NCBI GenBank assembly: GCA_964520785.1
Contig: CAZFQG010000052.1
Span: 1-33,333 of the forward strand
Length of the DNA stretch: 33,333 bases
Direction of reading: 5' to 3'
Origin: CAZFQG01 sp964520785
GTDB lineage: Bacteria > Planctomycetota > Planctomycetia > Pirellulales > Thermoguttaceae
A model generated the notes under the pieces. That model did no database searches. It was given only the letters and a program-made list of their open reading frames with translations, and had not been told where the DNA came from. Below are positions 1 to 9,230 of this stretch, one piece after another (position 1 is the first letter of the stretch; every line of letters begins with the position of its first letter). Made by a program: the position numbers and the translations under genes.

Positions 1-927
1 CGCAGCGAGCTATTGACGAAGAACGACGCGGCGTCCCTGGATTCAAGCCATCAGACCATCGATCGGGTCCGCTTGGACCCGGCCGGGTTCATTCGCAGCC
101 TCCAGCCTTCCGACCTGGACATCCGACGGGATTACGTCAGAGCGGTCAAGGAAGCCAAGCCGATCGCGTACTGGCGGTTTGAGTACCTCGACGGGGGACG
201 CGTTCTCAACGAAATGGGAAGCCGCTACCACGGCGGCAGCCCCACGAATCTCGTGCTCAGTCCGGACGTGCAGAACAAGACGCTCGCGGTCGACCAGCGC
301 CGCGACCTGCAACAATACATGATGGTGGACGAGCCGCTGGAGGAACTGGCCGGTTCCGATTACACGCTCGAGCTGTGGGTGAAGGCCGATATGCCGCTAT
401 TCGCCTCGCCGATCGCGCTATACTACACTCCCTCGGACAAGGAGGATTTCATCCACGAGCGGATCGCCTCTTTGATCGAATTGTTGCCGGTTGGCGAATC
501 GTATCACGACCAGCCCGAGCAGACCATCCGATTTCTTCACCGCGTTCCGGCCTCTTGGTCTTTCGGAAAGGGGGCGAACTGCTATTCGTCCCAGCCGTAC
601 GAGCCGGGTCGCTGGCACCATGTCGTGGCGGTCTGCGACGGTGAATGGATCAGGTTGTACGTCGACGGCGTTTTGAACGACGCCAAGCCGGCGCCGAAGA
701 GACATCCGGACGCGCCGTTCGTCTCAATCGGCCGGCCTCCCGGGTCCATCCACGCGGAACGCCGCGTGACGGATCGGGAGATGGTGGGACAGATCGACGA
801 GGTGGCGATTTACGATTGGGCCTTATCGCCGGAGGAGATCGCCCGGCATTACGAGTTGGGCTCCCGGGGATTCAAGAACCGCGAGCCGGCGCGGCTCAGC
901 GCGGGAGCTTTGCCGGGGGAGAGATGA
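1..927 (+). CDS. LamG-domain protein, C-terminal part (probable FecR/LamG anti-sigma-type protein)
   Basis: The frame is open from the first base (codons before the TTG at 13 are sense), so this is most likely the C-terminal part of a gene that starts upstream. The visible ~309 residues begin with a polar linker. They then form one concanavalin-like LamG/jellyroll domain, with the typical 'PIAYWRFE' start, 'YTLELWVKA' core, 'RWHHVVAVCDG' and 'IDEVAIYDWALSPEEI' end. In planctomycetes such a domain is often joined to an N-terminal FecR domain and works beside ECF sigma factors. The linker resembles those proteins, but the FecR part lies outside the window, so that identity is inferred. The protein ends in a short basic tail with no PEP-CTERM. 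The next gene, 175 bp downstream, carries a second, diverged LamG domain. Confidence 0.75.
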   Translation, partial: RSELLTKNDAASLDSSHQTIDRVRLDPAGFIRSLQPSDLDIRRDYVRAVKEAKPIAYWRFEYLDGGRVLNEMGSRYHGGSPTNLVLSPDVQNKTLAVDQRRDLQQYMMVDEPLEELAGSDYTLELWVKADMPLFASPIALYYTPSDKEDFIHERIASLIELLPVGESYHDQPEQTIRFLHRVPASWSFGKGANCYSSQPYEPGRWHHVVAVCDGEWIRLYVDGVLNDAKPAPKRHPDAPFVSIGRPPGSIHAERRVTDREMVGQIDEVAIYDWALSPEEIARHYELGSRGFKNREPARLSAGALPGER

Positions 928-1102
928 CACTCGCGCGAGGATTGTTGAGTCGTTTCGGCGCGATGGCGAAACCGGCGGTCAGGGAAGACACCGGCACCCA
1001 AGGGCAAGGGGGCTCGTCCGTGTACGCCGGAGCGTGTTTTTTCGTCGAGTTTTGATCGTATCGTAAGAGTTTTTTCCCCTTCTTTTTTCGAGAGGACAAC
1101 GC

Positions 1103-2695
1103 ATGAAGAGAAGTTTGTTTTCGTACACGGCACTCTCCGCGGTCGGCGTCTGCCTTTTCGCGGGCACCGCGGCGGCCATCGATACCGCCCTGACCGGATA
1201 CAATTGGGCCGTACTCAAGGAAAACCCCAAGGTCTATTGGACATTCAACGAAGCCAATGACTCGGACTGGGCGCAAGACGTCGTCCGTTACCGGCCGAAT
1301 ACGCGACTGGAACCGACGAACGACGCCACGCGGACCGCCGGCGCGACGGCCAGTCTTGGAAAAGCGGCCCTGTTCGACGGGAACGATTTGTTCCGGTCCG
1401 CCGGTCAAGAGGTTCCGGCCGACGGCCCGGGCGAGGCGGTCCTTCCCGGAGCCTGGGCGATCGAGATGTGGGTGAAGGCGGACCCGGGCCAGACGGCCGG
1501 CGCCTATTTCGTCAACTTTCTCGGTACTCCGTACACCGGCGACTGGCCCGCGATCATTTATGATTTCACGGCGGACACGGTCGAACTATGGACGCACACC
1601 GGCCGCACCGGAAGCGCCGGCCCGGTTATCTCGGATACGAGCTGGCACCACGTTCTCTTTACCGTTTACGGGGACGGTACCCGGGGAGTGGCGGACCGGA
1701 TCGACGTTGCCCTCGACGGCGTCGTGCGGACGATTCCCCGCAACGGCGCGAAGGTGGAAATGAACCTCGACGGCGCGATTCATGTCGGCGCGGTCATTCC
1801 GAACGGCCAGGATGGTTTCAAGGGCCGTATCGATGAACTGGCCGTTTACGACCTTAGCGGCATGAGCGAGGCGGAAGTCGCGGCGAAGACGGCCCAACTG
1901 GCGGGCCACTACGCGATGGCCCAGACCATCGCGGATCCGGCCCTGGCCTTCATCGATGGGGACGGGATTTCCTATGCCGTAACCGGTGGCGCACAGGCGA
2001 CTTCGTATCCGGATTCGTCCGGACGCGAACTGGTGGATGGAGAATTCTGTTCATCCGGCAATCTGGAAGCGCAAGCCGTCGGCTATCAATCGACCGTCGA
2101 CTTGTACACGGAACTCGTCTTCGACCTGGGCAAGACGGCGACCCTCGATTCGATCTGGATCGACTACATCGCCGGTGGCGGCAAGTGGGGCGTCAATGCG
2201 CCCGGTTCCGTCGAGCTGTCGTTCAGTGCGGACGGCTTCAATTTTGGCGAGGCGACCTTGTTTCAAGGTTTCAATAACGACACGGACGCCGCCCAGTCCT
2301 ACTTCCACGAGCGTCGTCTCATCGCGGAGGTGGACGAAGTGACCGCGTCGCATGTCAAGATGAAGATTAACAAGAACGGCACGTTCGCCTTCCTGAGCGA
2401 AGTCCAGTTCCTAGAAGTTACGGGCGGCACCGGCGGATTGGTTGGCGACCTCAACGGCGACGGCCTGGTCGGCAGCGCCGATTTGGATATCGTCCGTGCC
2501 AACTGGGGACAACCCGCCTCCGGCCCCGCGCAGGGAGACCCCTCCGGCGACGGCGTCGTCGGGAGCGCCGACCTCGACATCGTCCGCGCCAACTGGGGGA
2601 ACACCGCCTCCGCGGCGGTCGTTCCCGAACCGGCCGGGCTCATGATGATTCTCCTCGGATCGCTCGGCGTCCTCGTTTCGCGGCGACGCGGGTAA
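1103..2695 (+). CDS. Secreted LamG / discoidin-like protein with dockerin and PEP-CTERM tag
   Basis: 530 residues. The ATG at 1103 has a GAGAGGAC ribosome site 8 nt upstream. A Sec signal peptide occupies about residues 1-25, ending in 'GTAAA'. A LamG domain follows at ~32-262 ('PKVYWTFNEA', 'WAIEMWVKAD', 'SWHHVLFTVYGDG', 'GRIDELAVYDL'). Next is a discoidin/F5-8C-like beta-sandwich at ~290-440 ('ELVFDLGKTATLDSIWIDY'). Two Ca-binding dockerin type I repeats at ~447-498 share 'GSADLDIVRANWG'. The last 25 residues are a PEP-CTERM sorting signal: 'VPEP', a hydrophobic helix and 'SRRRG'. The protein is therefore probably exported and then processed or anchored by an exosortase system. Its ligand is unknown; LamG and discoidin folds usually bind carbohydrate or protein. 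It ends just before a strong hairpin. Confidence 0.85.
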   Translation: MKRSLFSYTALSAVGVCLFAGTAAAIDTALTGYNWAVLKENPKVYWTFNEANDSDWAQDVVRYRPNTRLEPTNDATRTAGATASLGKAALFDGNDLFRSAGQEVPADGPGEAVLPGAWAIEMWVKADPGQTAGAYFVNFLGTPYTGDWPAIIYDFTADTVELWTHTGRTGSAGPVISDTSWHHVLFTVYGDGTRGVADRIDVALDGVVRTIPRNGAKVEMNLDGAIHVGAVIPNGQDGFKGRIDELAVYDLSGMSEAEVAAKTAQLAGHYAMAQTIADPALAFIDGDGISYAVTGGAQATSYPDSSGRELVDGEFCSSGNLEAQAVGYQSTVDLYTELVFDLGKTATLDSIWIDYIAGGGKWGVNAPGSVELSFSADGFNFGEATLFQGFNNDTDAAQSYFHERRLIAEVDEVTASHVKMKINKNGTFAFLSEVQFLEVTGGTGGLVGDLNGDGLVGSADLDIVRANWGQPASGPAQGDPSGDGVVGSADLDIVRANWGNTASAAVVPEPAGLMMILLGSLGVLVSRRRG

Positions 2696-2738
2696 TCCAC
2701 TTTCACTCCACGACCTACGCGACGTAGCAGTGACACCT

Positions 2739-2788
2739 GGGAAGGAATGCCCGCCTTGGGGCTCCGGTTTCAAGGCGGGCGACTTCCC
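2739..2788 (+). terminator. Long stem-loop after the LamG/dockerin gene
   Basis: A perfect 10-bp stem (GCCCGCCTTG at 2749-2758 with CAAGGCGGGC at 2771-2780, 12-nt loop) is extended by a second stem of GGGAAG (2739-2744) with CTTCCC (2783-2788). It starts 44 nt after the stop codon. No U-run follows, so it may be a Rho-assisted terminator or an mRNA 3' end stabiliser rather than a classical intrinsic terminator. Confidence 0.55.
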
Positions 2789-2956
2789 CGGAGACTCGAT
2801 TCGGCGAGCGGCGAAGTCGCCGGCGGGTACCGCGGAAGCGGTCGCGGCATCCGCCGATGATCTCCCCCGAAGCGACCGCGCAGTGTTTTTTACGAGGGCC
2901 GGCGGGGACGGACTCCGCCCCCTTTTCGATCTTTTCAGGAGAAGAGGTTTATTCAT

Positions 2957-3877
2957 ATGAAACGTCGTGCATTTACTTTGGTTGAGCTGTTGGTCGTCAT
3001 CGCGATCATAGGCATCTTGATCGCGTTGCTTCTCCCGGCCGTACAGGCGGCGCGAGAGGCGGCGCGGCGGATGCAGTGCTCCAACAATCTCAAGCAGATG
3101 GGGCTGGCGATCCACAATTACGCCTCCGCCCACGGCGCGTTCCCCCCCGGATCACGGGGCGCCTACCGGCACGCCCTCTTCACCTTCATTCTGCCCTACA
3201 TGGAACACGGCTCGGTTTACGAGATGATCGATCTCGAAAAGCCCACCTACGATGCGGCCAATGCCACGGCTAGGTTTACCGAGATTTCGGAGTATATCTG
3301 CCCCTCCTTCTCGCGAGACACGGTTATCGGTACCCGGGAGACAAGCGTGAATATCTACAGCGCCGGAGCACTGGTCACCTACCAAGGAGTGGGGGGAGCC
3401 CTGGGTAAGGGAAATGCCTCGCCGTCGAAGTCGCAGTACGGGGACCTTCCGAACAACGGCATTTTCGCATGGAAGATTCAACGGCGTCCCGGAGACGTTT
3501 CCGACGGCTTGAGCAACACGCTCGCGATCGGCGAATTCGTCCACGAAGACTCCCAGTACAGCAGCCAGCCGGAGCAGTACCGCGGCAATATCCGTCCCTG
3601 GATCATGGCGGCGCACGAGGAATCCACTCCCGAGAGGGTGGCGTCTTACGTCTTCAAGTCGCTGGAGTACCGGATCAACGCGCTGGTCGACCGCGGCGCG
3701 GCGGACTCCGGCGTGGCGTTCAACTGGCTTCCCATGACCAGTCCCCACTCCGGCGGCGGCTGCAATTTCGCGATGGCCGACGGAAGCGTGCATTTCGTCA
3801 CCGACGACCTGGAATTCGACGTCTATCAGGCGCTGGGAACTTGCAGCGGCGGCGAGCCGGGTGTAAGAATCCAATAG
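2957..3877 (+). CDS. DUF1559 (SBP_bac_10-like) pilin-type protein
   Basis: 306 residues. The ATG at 2957 follows GGAGAAGAGG by about 8 nt. The N-terminus is the classic type IV prepilin cleavage and methylation motif, 'RAFTLVELLVVIAIIGIL', followed by 'ALLLPAVQAAREAARR'. 'MQCSNNLKQMGLAIHNY' starts the DUF1559 domain. The C-terminus keeps the expected 'AMADGSVHFV', part of the H-X9-DG signature. This family is greatly expanded in planctomycetes; members are thought to be exported pseudopilin-like proteins, but a function is established for almost none. It stands alone, with a hairpin before and after it. Length and motifs are normal for the family. Confidence 0.93.
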   Translation: MKRRAFTLVELLVVIAIIGILIALLLPAVQAAREAARRMQCSNNLKQMGLAIHNYASAHGAFPPGSRGAYRHALFTFILPYMEHGSVYEMIDLEKPTYDAANATARFTEISEYICPSFSRDTVIGTRETSVNIYSAGALVTYQGVGGALGKGNASPSKSQYGDLPNNGIFAWKIQRRPGDVSDGLSNTLAIGEFVHEDSQYSSQPEQYRGNIRPWIMAAHEESTPERVASYVFKSLEYRINALVDRGAADSGVAFNWLPMTSPHSGGGCNFAMADGSVHFVTDDLEFDVYQALGTCSGGEPGVRIQ

Positions 3878-4187
3878 CGGGCGCTCGGTATTCGTGGTCG
3901 CTGGTGGCCGCGATTTGAGACGCAGCCGCGGCGGCTTTGCTCGCGCGAACGCCTTGGACCCGGAATTCGAACGGAGTCCGGTTCGATCCGGACGGTTTTG
4001 GCGGTTTTTTCGGCAGTGCCTCACAACCTCCTTCCGTTGAAGACCGTCCGGTTCGAACTGGACCCCGAGGGGAACCCGGAGTAAGATGAGGGACGTCCCG
4101 TCCCCACGGCGGACGGCCGGCCCTTGAATTCGTCGCGAAATCTCCCGCCCCTTTTTGTCCGATCGCCCCAACCCACCGCGTAGTGCC
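3878..4187. other. Intergenic region between DUF1559 gene and FAD protein
   Basis: 310 bp with no convincing gene. It contains the hairpin at 3976-3993 with a following T-run. It also contains two copies of the 11-mer GTCCGGTTCGA (3976-3986 and 4046-4056), each being the left arm of an imperfect palindrome (GTCCGG ttcgat CCGGAC, and GTCCGGTTCGAACTGGAC). A long reverse-strand reading frame crosses the area (3152-4420) but looks like a codon-bias shadow. Confidence 0.5.
3976..4010 (+). terminator. Candidate intrinsic terminator after the DUF1559 gene
   Basis: The 6-bp stem GTCCGG/CCGGAC (3976-3981 with 3988-3993) has a 6-nt loop. It is followed by GGTTTTGGCGGTTTTTT, with the T6 run at 4005-4010. 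The T-run is about 11 nt from the stem, so it is a weak candidate. Confidence 0.35.
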
Positions 4188-7100
4188 ATGAGCGCCATCC
4201 CCCTTCGATATGTCTTCGTGATCAGTGTCGTTTGTTGCCTCGCGAGTACGGCCCGTTCGGAACTCGCGTTGGAATCGGCGCGCGACATTCCCATCGCGTA
4301 CGAGACCGACGTTCTCGTGGTGGGCGGCTCGACCGGAGCGGTCTCGGCGGCCGTGTCGGCGGCCAAATCCGGGGCCGGCGTCTTCCTTGCCGCGCCGTAT
4401 CCGTACCTGGGGGACGACATGACGGCGACGCTGCGTCTGTGGTTGGAAGAGGGGGAGCAGCCTTCATCCCCCTTGACGAAGCGGATATTCGCCGACGACT
4501 ACGAGAATCCATGCCGGCGCGATCCCGACGCGCTCGTGTTTGAATACCGGGCGGACCGTCCTTCCGCGGCGATACACAAAGACACCGACCCTCCCTCGAT
4601 GCTTCGCGACGGGAGATGGGCCGATCCGGCATCCGAGAGCGTCCAATACGATTCGGACGTGACGATCACGGCGGATCTGGGAAAGGTCACGGCGGTCGAC
4701 AAGGTGCGACTGATCGCATTCGTCCGCGAGTCCAATTCGGTCGTCGGCGGTTTCAACGTGCGGAAGGCCTCGCTCTATTTGAGCCACGATGGGAACCAGT
4801 GGACCGAAGGGGGGGAGATATCGGCTAACGATCCGAAGTGCATCCTCTCCCACCAGTACGGCCGGGCCGTACAGCTCGTCTTCCCCGTCGGAAAGGACTC
4901 CCGGTTTTTGAAACTGGCCGTCACGAAGGACCCGGAGTACGAGCGGATGCTTCTGGCGGAGATCGAGATCGTCGGCGAAAAGAATACGGCCGTCGAACGA
5001 GCGGCCGCGTCGCGCCCCATGCCCCGCCCCATGCACGTCAAGCGGACCCTCGACTCGGCTCTCCTTTCGGCCAGCGTCCAGTTCCTTTATTGCAGCTACG
5101 CCACCGACGTCCTCGTGGACAAGGAAGGCCGCCCATGCGGAATCGTCATGGCCAACCGCGCCGGGAGGCAGGCGGTTCTGGCCAAGACGATTATCGACGC
5201 GACCGAACGCGCCTGGGTCGCGAGGATGGCCGGGGCCTCGCTCCGGCCTTTCGAAGGTGGCGAACGAATCGTCAAGCGGACGGTCATAGGGGGTGAACCG
5301 GTCGAACACGAGGCGATCGTCTCCACCCGGGTGATCGAGCCTCCATTCCGCGGTCCCTTCCCCAACCGCCAGAAGACGCCGAGCGGTGAGTTCCCGGTCA
5401 TTGAATACACGCTGAAGGTCCCCGTCTTAGAAGACACTCATGCCGCCTGGGCCGCCGCCGACGTCTTCGCCCGGGGCGTCACCTTTCACGAAGGGCAGCA
5501 GTTCACGTCCGACTCGTTCTTCTACGTCCCCTCGCGGACGATCGTCTCGCGGCGGACGAGCGAGATCGAGTGGGAGGGGGTCAACGGCGTACCGTTGAAT
5601 GCGTTCCGGCCCGCGGGGGTGGACCACTTTTTCGTTTTGGGGGGCTTCGCCGACGTTCCTCGAGCCCACGCGGAAAAGCTCTTGCGGCCGGTCGCCCTGA
5701 TGGACCTGGGGCGTCGGGTCGGGTTCGCCGCCGCCGAGGACGCCAAGCGGCGCCGGCCGCCGCGGACGCCGCGAGTGAAAGGAACCTCGGCGGACGGGGC
5801 GAAACGGTTGGGCGAGGTCAAGGAGACCCTCACCGGCGTTCGTCCGGTCCAGGAGGCGGAATCGCTTCGGCAAGGAGAACGCGGGTTGCCCATCATGGGT
5901 GAGTACGACGTCGTCGTGATCGGTGGGGGAACGGCCGGCGCGCCGGCCGGCATCGCCGCGGCGCGGCATGGCGCTAAGACGCTCGTCGTCGAGTATCTGC
6001 ACGACCTGGGTGGTGTCGGAACCGCCGGGGCGATCTCCATCTACTACCACGGCAACCGGGTCGGCTTTACCGCGTCAATCCCCTGCGGCGACGCCTGGAT
6101 CATCGAGCACAAGAACGAATGGTGGCGGAAATCGCTGGTCGAGGCGGGCGCGGACATCTGGTTCGGCGCGATCGGATGCGGCGCCCTGGTCCGGGACGGC
6201 CGGGTGGTCGGCGCGGTCGTGGCGACACCGGCCGGGCGCGGCGTGGTTCTGGCGAAGAACGTGATCGACGCCACCGGGAACGCGGACGTCGCGGCCGCCG
6301 CCGGAGCCGAGACGATGTACACCGACGAGACCGAATTCGCCATGCAGGGAACCGGCCTGCCCTCGCGCAATCTCGGCGGAACCTACAATAACACCGACTG
6401 GACCCTCGCGGACGAGACCGACATGTTGGACGTTTGGCGGATGTTCGTCCACGGAAAGGACAAATACCCGGACGCGTTCGACCAGGGCAAGCTGATTGAC
6501 ACCCGCGAGAGGCGCCGCGTGGTCGGCGAATTCGTGCTTCATCCGACCGACCAGGTCAACGGCCGGACCTATCACGATTCGATCGTCCGCGCGGCCAGCG
6601 ATTTCGACACGCACGGCTACACGATCGATCCCTATTTCTATCTCGAGCATCCCGACCGGAAGGGCCTCTTCTGCTATATTCCGTATCGCTGTTTTCTGCC
6701 GAAGGGATTGGGCGGAATCCTGGTCGGCGGGCTCGGCGTCAGCGCCCATCGCGACGCCGTCCCGGTAATTCGGATGCAGCCGGACATCCAAAACGGCGGC
6801 TACGCCTTGGGGACCGCCGCCGCGATGGCCGCCGCCGAGGGCGTCGAGTTGCGCAACCTCGACGTCCGCGAGCTGCAAGCTCACCTCGTCGAAATCGGGA
6901 ATCTGCCGGAAACCGTTTTGACTGACGAGGACTCCTACCCCCTCTCGGAGGAAGAAATCACGAAGGGGATCGAGGCGTTCAGCCGGGGCGAGGAGGGCGC
7001 GGCGCTTCCCTTGTCTCATTGGGAAACCGCCCTGCCGCTGGTGAGACGCTCATATGACGCGGCCGAGGGAGAGGCAAAGACGCGACTCGCGAAAATGCTC

Positions 7101-7646
7101 GCGCTCAAAGGGGATCCCACCGGTGTACCGACCCTCCTGGAACGCGTCCGAGCGACCAAGGAGTGGGACGAAGGTTGGAATTACCGGGCCGGCGGGCAAT
7201 ACGGCCATGCCGAGAGTCCCCTCGATCAGCTTATCATCGCGCTGGGTTACGCGAAGGACCGGCGCGCGGTGCCGGCGATTCTGGACAAGGTCGCCCTGTT
7301 GGACGCGGATTCGGACTTCTCGCACCACCGCGCCGCGGGTCTGGCCCTCGAACTACTGGGGGATTCCTCCGCCGCCGAGCCGCTGGCCGATTTGCTCCGC
7401 AAGCCGGACATGTCGGGCTACGTTCACTCGGATATCGACCGGATCCGCGAGCTGGACCCGGATCGGGAAGTAAGCGTCAAGGCGATTCTCACTCGGCGTC
7501 ATTCCCTCCGCGAACTTCTCCTCGCCCGGGCGCTGTACCGTTGCGGCGACCACGAGGATATCGGAAAGCGTGTCCTCGAAAGCTACGTCACCGACCTGCG
7601 AGGCCACCTTGCTCGCCACGCGAAAGGGGTGCTTGGGGCGCCTTGA
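4188..7646 (+). CDS. Exported protein with two FAD-binding domains, discoidin-like insert and HEAT-like C-terminus
   Basis: 1152 residues from the ATG at 4188. The frame also allows a TTG at 4155, but the signal peptide ('YVFVISVVCCLASTARS') begins only with the ATG. A first FAD/Rossmann motif, 'DVLVVGGSTGAVSAA', lies at ~36. A discoidin-like beta-sandwich (~145-260, 'VTITADLGKVTAVDKVRL') interrupts that first oxidoreductase domain. A second, complete FAD_oxidored domain starts at ~571 ('YDVVVIGGGTAGAPAG', then 'VIDATGNADVAAAAGAET'). The last ~190 residues look like HEAT-type helical repeats ('GDPTGVPTLLERV', 'KDRRAVPAILDKV'). Related planctomycete FAD_oxidored proteins (PF12831-like) are usually single and of unknown substrate. 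The glycines of both dinucleotide motifs look intact, so both halves may bind FAD. The reaction is unknown; the signal peptide implies periplasmic or outer location. Confidence 0.82.
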   Translation: MSAIPLRYVFVISVVCCLASTARSELALESARDIPIAYETDVLVVGGSTGAVSAAVSAAKSGAGVFLAAPYPYLGDDMTATLRLWLEEGEQPSSPLTKRIFADDYENPCRRDPDALVFEYRADRPSAAIHKDTDPPSMLRDGRWADPASESVQYDSDVTITADLGKVTAVDKVRLIAFVRESNSVVGGFNVRKASLYLSHDGNQWTEGGEISANDPKCILSHQYGRAVQLVFPVGKDSRFLKLAVTKDPEYERMLLAEIEIVGEKNTAVERAAASRPMPRPMHVKRTLDSALLSASVQFLYCSYATDVLVDKEGRPCGIVMANRAGRQAVLAKTIIDATERAWVARMAGASLRPFEGGERIVKRTVIGGEPVEHEAIVSTRVIEPPFRGPFPNRQKTPSGEFPVIEYTLKVPVLEDTHAAWAAADVFARGVTFHEGQQFTSDSFFYVPSRTIVSRRTSEIEWEGVNGVPLNAFRPAGVDHFFVLGGFADVPRAHAEKLLRPVALMDLGRRVGFAAAEDAKRRRPPRTPRVKGTSADGAKRLGEVKETLTGVRPVQEAESLRQGERGLPIMGEYDVVVIGGGTAGAPAGIAAARHGAKTLVVEYLHDLGGVGTAGAISIYYHGNRVGFTASIPCGDAWIIEHKNEWWRKSLVEAGADIWFGAIGCGALVRDGRVVGAVVATPAGRGVVLAKNVIDATGNADVAAAAGAETMYTDETEFAMQGTGLPSRNLGGTYNNTDWTLADETDMLDVWRMFVHGKDKYPDAFDQGKLIDTRERRRVVGEFVLHPTDQVNGRTYHDSIVRAASDFDTHGYTIDPYFYLEHPDRKGLFCYIPYRCFLPKGLGGILVGGLGVSAHRDAVPVIRMQPDIQNGGYALGTAAAMAAAEGVELRNLDVRELQAHLVEIGNLPETVLTDEDSYPLSEEEITKGIEAFSRGEEGAALPLSHWETALPLVRRSYDAAEGEAKTRLAKMLALKGDPTGVPTLLERVRATKEWDEGWNYRAGGQYGHAESPLDQLIIALGYAKDRRAVPAILDKVALLDADSDFSHHRAAGLALELLGDSSAAEPLADLLRKPDMSGYVHSDIDRIRELDPDREVSVKAILTRRHSLRELLLARALYRCGDHEDIGKRVLESYVTDLRGHLARHAKGVLGAP

Positions 7647-7738
7647 ACGAATCGGCCGCGTTTTCTCGATGAGCACAATCCAGCGGCCTGGAGGCGGTCG
7701 TTCATCCTCCGGTCTTCTATTCGGTCGCTTTCGTCGGC

Positions 7739-9118
7739 TCAGACCACGCCCTGTCTCAACATGGCGTCCGCGACCTTCACGAAGCCGGCTACGTTCGCTC
7801 CGTGCACATAATTGACCGAAGACCCGTTCTTGCCGTAACGGACACAGTTTTCGTGGATCGAGTGCATAATCTGCCGCAACCGTCCATCGACTTCGTCACG
7901 GGGCCAGTGCAAGAAACCCCGGTTTTGCGCCATTTCCAAGCCCGACACGGCCACTCCGCCCGCATTGGCGGCTTTTCCGGGACCGTAGAGGATTCCGGCT
8001 TCGAGAAACACCTCAACCCCCTCGCGCGAGGTCGGCATGTTGGCTCCTTCCGAGATGCACATGCACCCGTTTTCGACCAACGTCTTGGCGTCGGCCGCGT
8101 CGATTTCATTCTGGGTCGCGCTGGGGAAGGCCAAGTCGCACTTCACGCCCCAGGGCTTCATGCCGGGGAGGTACTCGACGCCCTTGAATTGTTCGGCATA
8201 GGCGGAAATCCTTCCCCGGCGGACGTTCTTGAGTTCCATCACCCACTCCAGTTTTTCTCGGTCGATTCCATTCAGGTCGACGACCGTTCCCGACGAGTCC
8301 GAAAGGGTGACGACCTTGGCGCCACACTCGAGCAGCTTTTCCGCCGTGTACTGGGCGACGTTCCCGGAGCCGGAGATGACTGCCGTCTTCCCCTCGACGC
8401 TGTCGCCCTTGGTAGCAAGCATTTCCTGCGCAAAATAGACGGCCCCGTAACCCGTCGCCTCGGGGCGAATGAGCGACCCGCCGTATTCCAGGCCTTTACC
8501 CGTCAATACGCCGGCGAAACGATTCTCAATCCGCTTGTATTGTCCGAACATGTAGCCGATCTCCCGGCTGCCGACCCCGATGTCTCCGGCCGGAATGTCG
8601 ACGTCCGGACCGATGTGCCGCGCCAACTCGGTCATGAAGGACTGGCAGAACCGCATCACCTCATTGTCGCTTTTGCCTTTCGGGTCGAAGTCCGACCCAC
8701 CCTTTGCTCCCCCCATCGAAAGGGTTGTTAAGCTATTTTTGAAGACTTGTTCGAAGGCAAGGAACTTCAAGACGCCGAGGTTGACGGTAGGATGGAACCT
8801 CAACCCCCCCTTATAGGGGCCGATTGCCGAATTCATCTCAACACGGAAACCGCGGTTGACCTGGATATTCCCTTGGTCATCGAACCACGGAACGCGGAAC
8901 ATGATTACACGTTCCGGCTCGACGAGGCGCTCTAGTATGTTCGCGTCGCGATACACCGGCGTGGCTTGGATCACGGGCATCACGGACTGGACGACTTCCC
9001 AGACGGCCTGGTGAAATTCGAGTTCGCCGGGGTTCTTCGAGGTCAAGCGCTCCATGAAACGGTGCGTATGGCCAGACACATTTTCAGCGGAATAATCGAG
9101 GACTTTTGTATCGAACAC
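7739..9118 (-). CDS. gdhA: Glutamate dehydrogenase (NADP-type, hexameric)
   Basis: 459 residues. It starts at a GTG (9118) with GGAG about 9 nt upstream. The enzyme interconverts 2-oxoglutarate plus ammonium and glutamate in the cytoplasm. All family marks are present: 'GPYKGGLRFHP' (K103), 'MGGAKGGSDFDPKGKS' with the catalytic lysine K139, 'PAGDIGVGSREIGYM' (D179), the Rossmann motif 'SGSGNVAQYTAEK' at ~249, and 'SDSSG' after beta-2, which suits NADP rather than NAD. Length matches the ~450-residue GdhA class. It is transcribed alone, divergently from the KaiC/PPDK-like gene, with an AT-rich shared upstream region, and converges on the FAD protein gene. Confidence 0.97.
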   Translation of the reverse strand: MFDTKVLDYSAENVSGHTHRFMERLTSKNPGELEFHQAVWEVVQSVMPVIQATPVYRDANILERLVEPERVIMFRVPWFDDQGNIQVNRGFRVEMNSAIGPYKGGLRFHPTVNLGVLKFLAFEQVFKNSLTTLSMGGAKGGSDFDPKGKSDNEVMRFCQSFMTELARHIGPDVDIPAGDIGVGSREIGYMFGQYKRIENRFAGVLTGKGLEYGGSLIRPEATGYGAVYFAQEMLATKGDSVEGKTAVISGSGNVAQYTAEKLLECGAKVVTLSDSSGTVVDLNGIDREKLEWVMELKNVRRGRISAYAEQFKGVEYLPGMKPWGVKCDLAFPSATQNEIDAADAKTLVENGCMCISEGANMPTSREGVEVFLEAGILYGPGKAANAGGVAVSGLEMAQNRGFLHWPRDEVDGRLRQIMHSIHENCVRYGKNGSSVNYVHGANVAGFVKVADAMLRQGVV

Positions 9119-9188
9119 GAGGCTTTACTCCAAAAAACTCCTGACTCTCGGAATGGGAATCAGTGGGGACCAAATGGACAACCCGTCG

Positions 9189-9194
9189 ATTATA
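9189..9194 (-). promoter_or_regulatory. Candidate -10 element for gdhA
   Basis: On the minus strand this reads TATAAT, about 70 nt upstream of the gdhA GTG. No good -35 is seen 16-18 bp upstream, so the call rests on the -10 and on AT-richness. Confidence 0.3.
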
Positions 9195-9201
9195 TCATCA
9201 T

Positions 9202-9230
9202 TTGTTTTATTGTGGTAGTATTGCTATAAT
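9202..9230 (+). promoter_or_regulatory. Candidate sigma-70 promoter for the KaiC/PPDK-like gene
   Basis: TTGTTT (9202-9207), a 17-bp spacer and a perfect TATAAT (9225-9230) on the + strand. The start codon at 9438 would have a ~200-nt leader. The -35 matches consensus at only 3 of 6 positions. Confidence 0.4.

Noticed and set aside
3152..4420. 422-residue minus-strand reading frame across the DUF1559 gene and its downstream spacer
   Set aside because: It is antisense to a clear DUF1559 gene, is rich in Arg/Val/Asp as GC-rich shadows are, has no known motif and no ribosome site.
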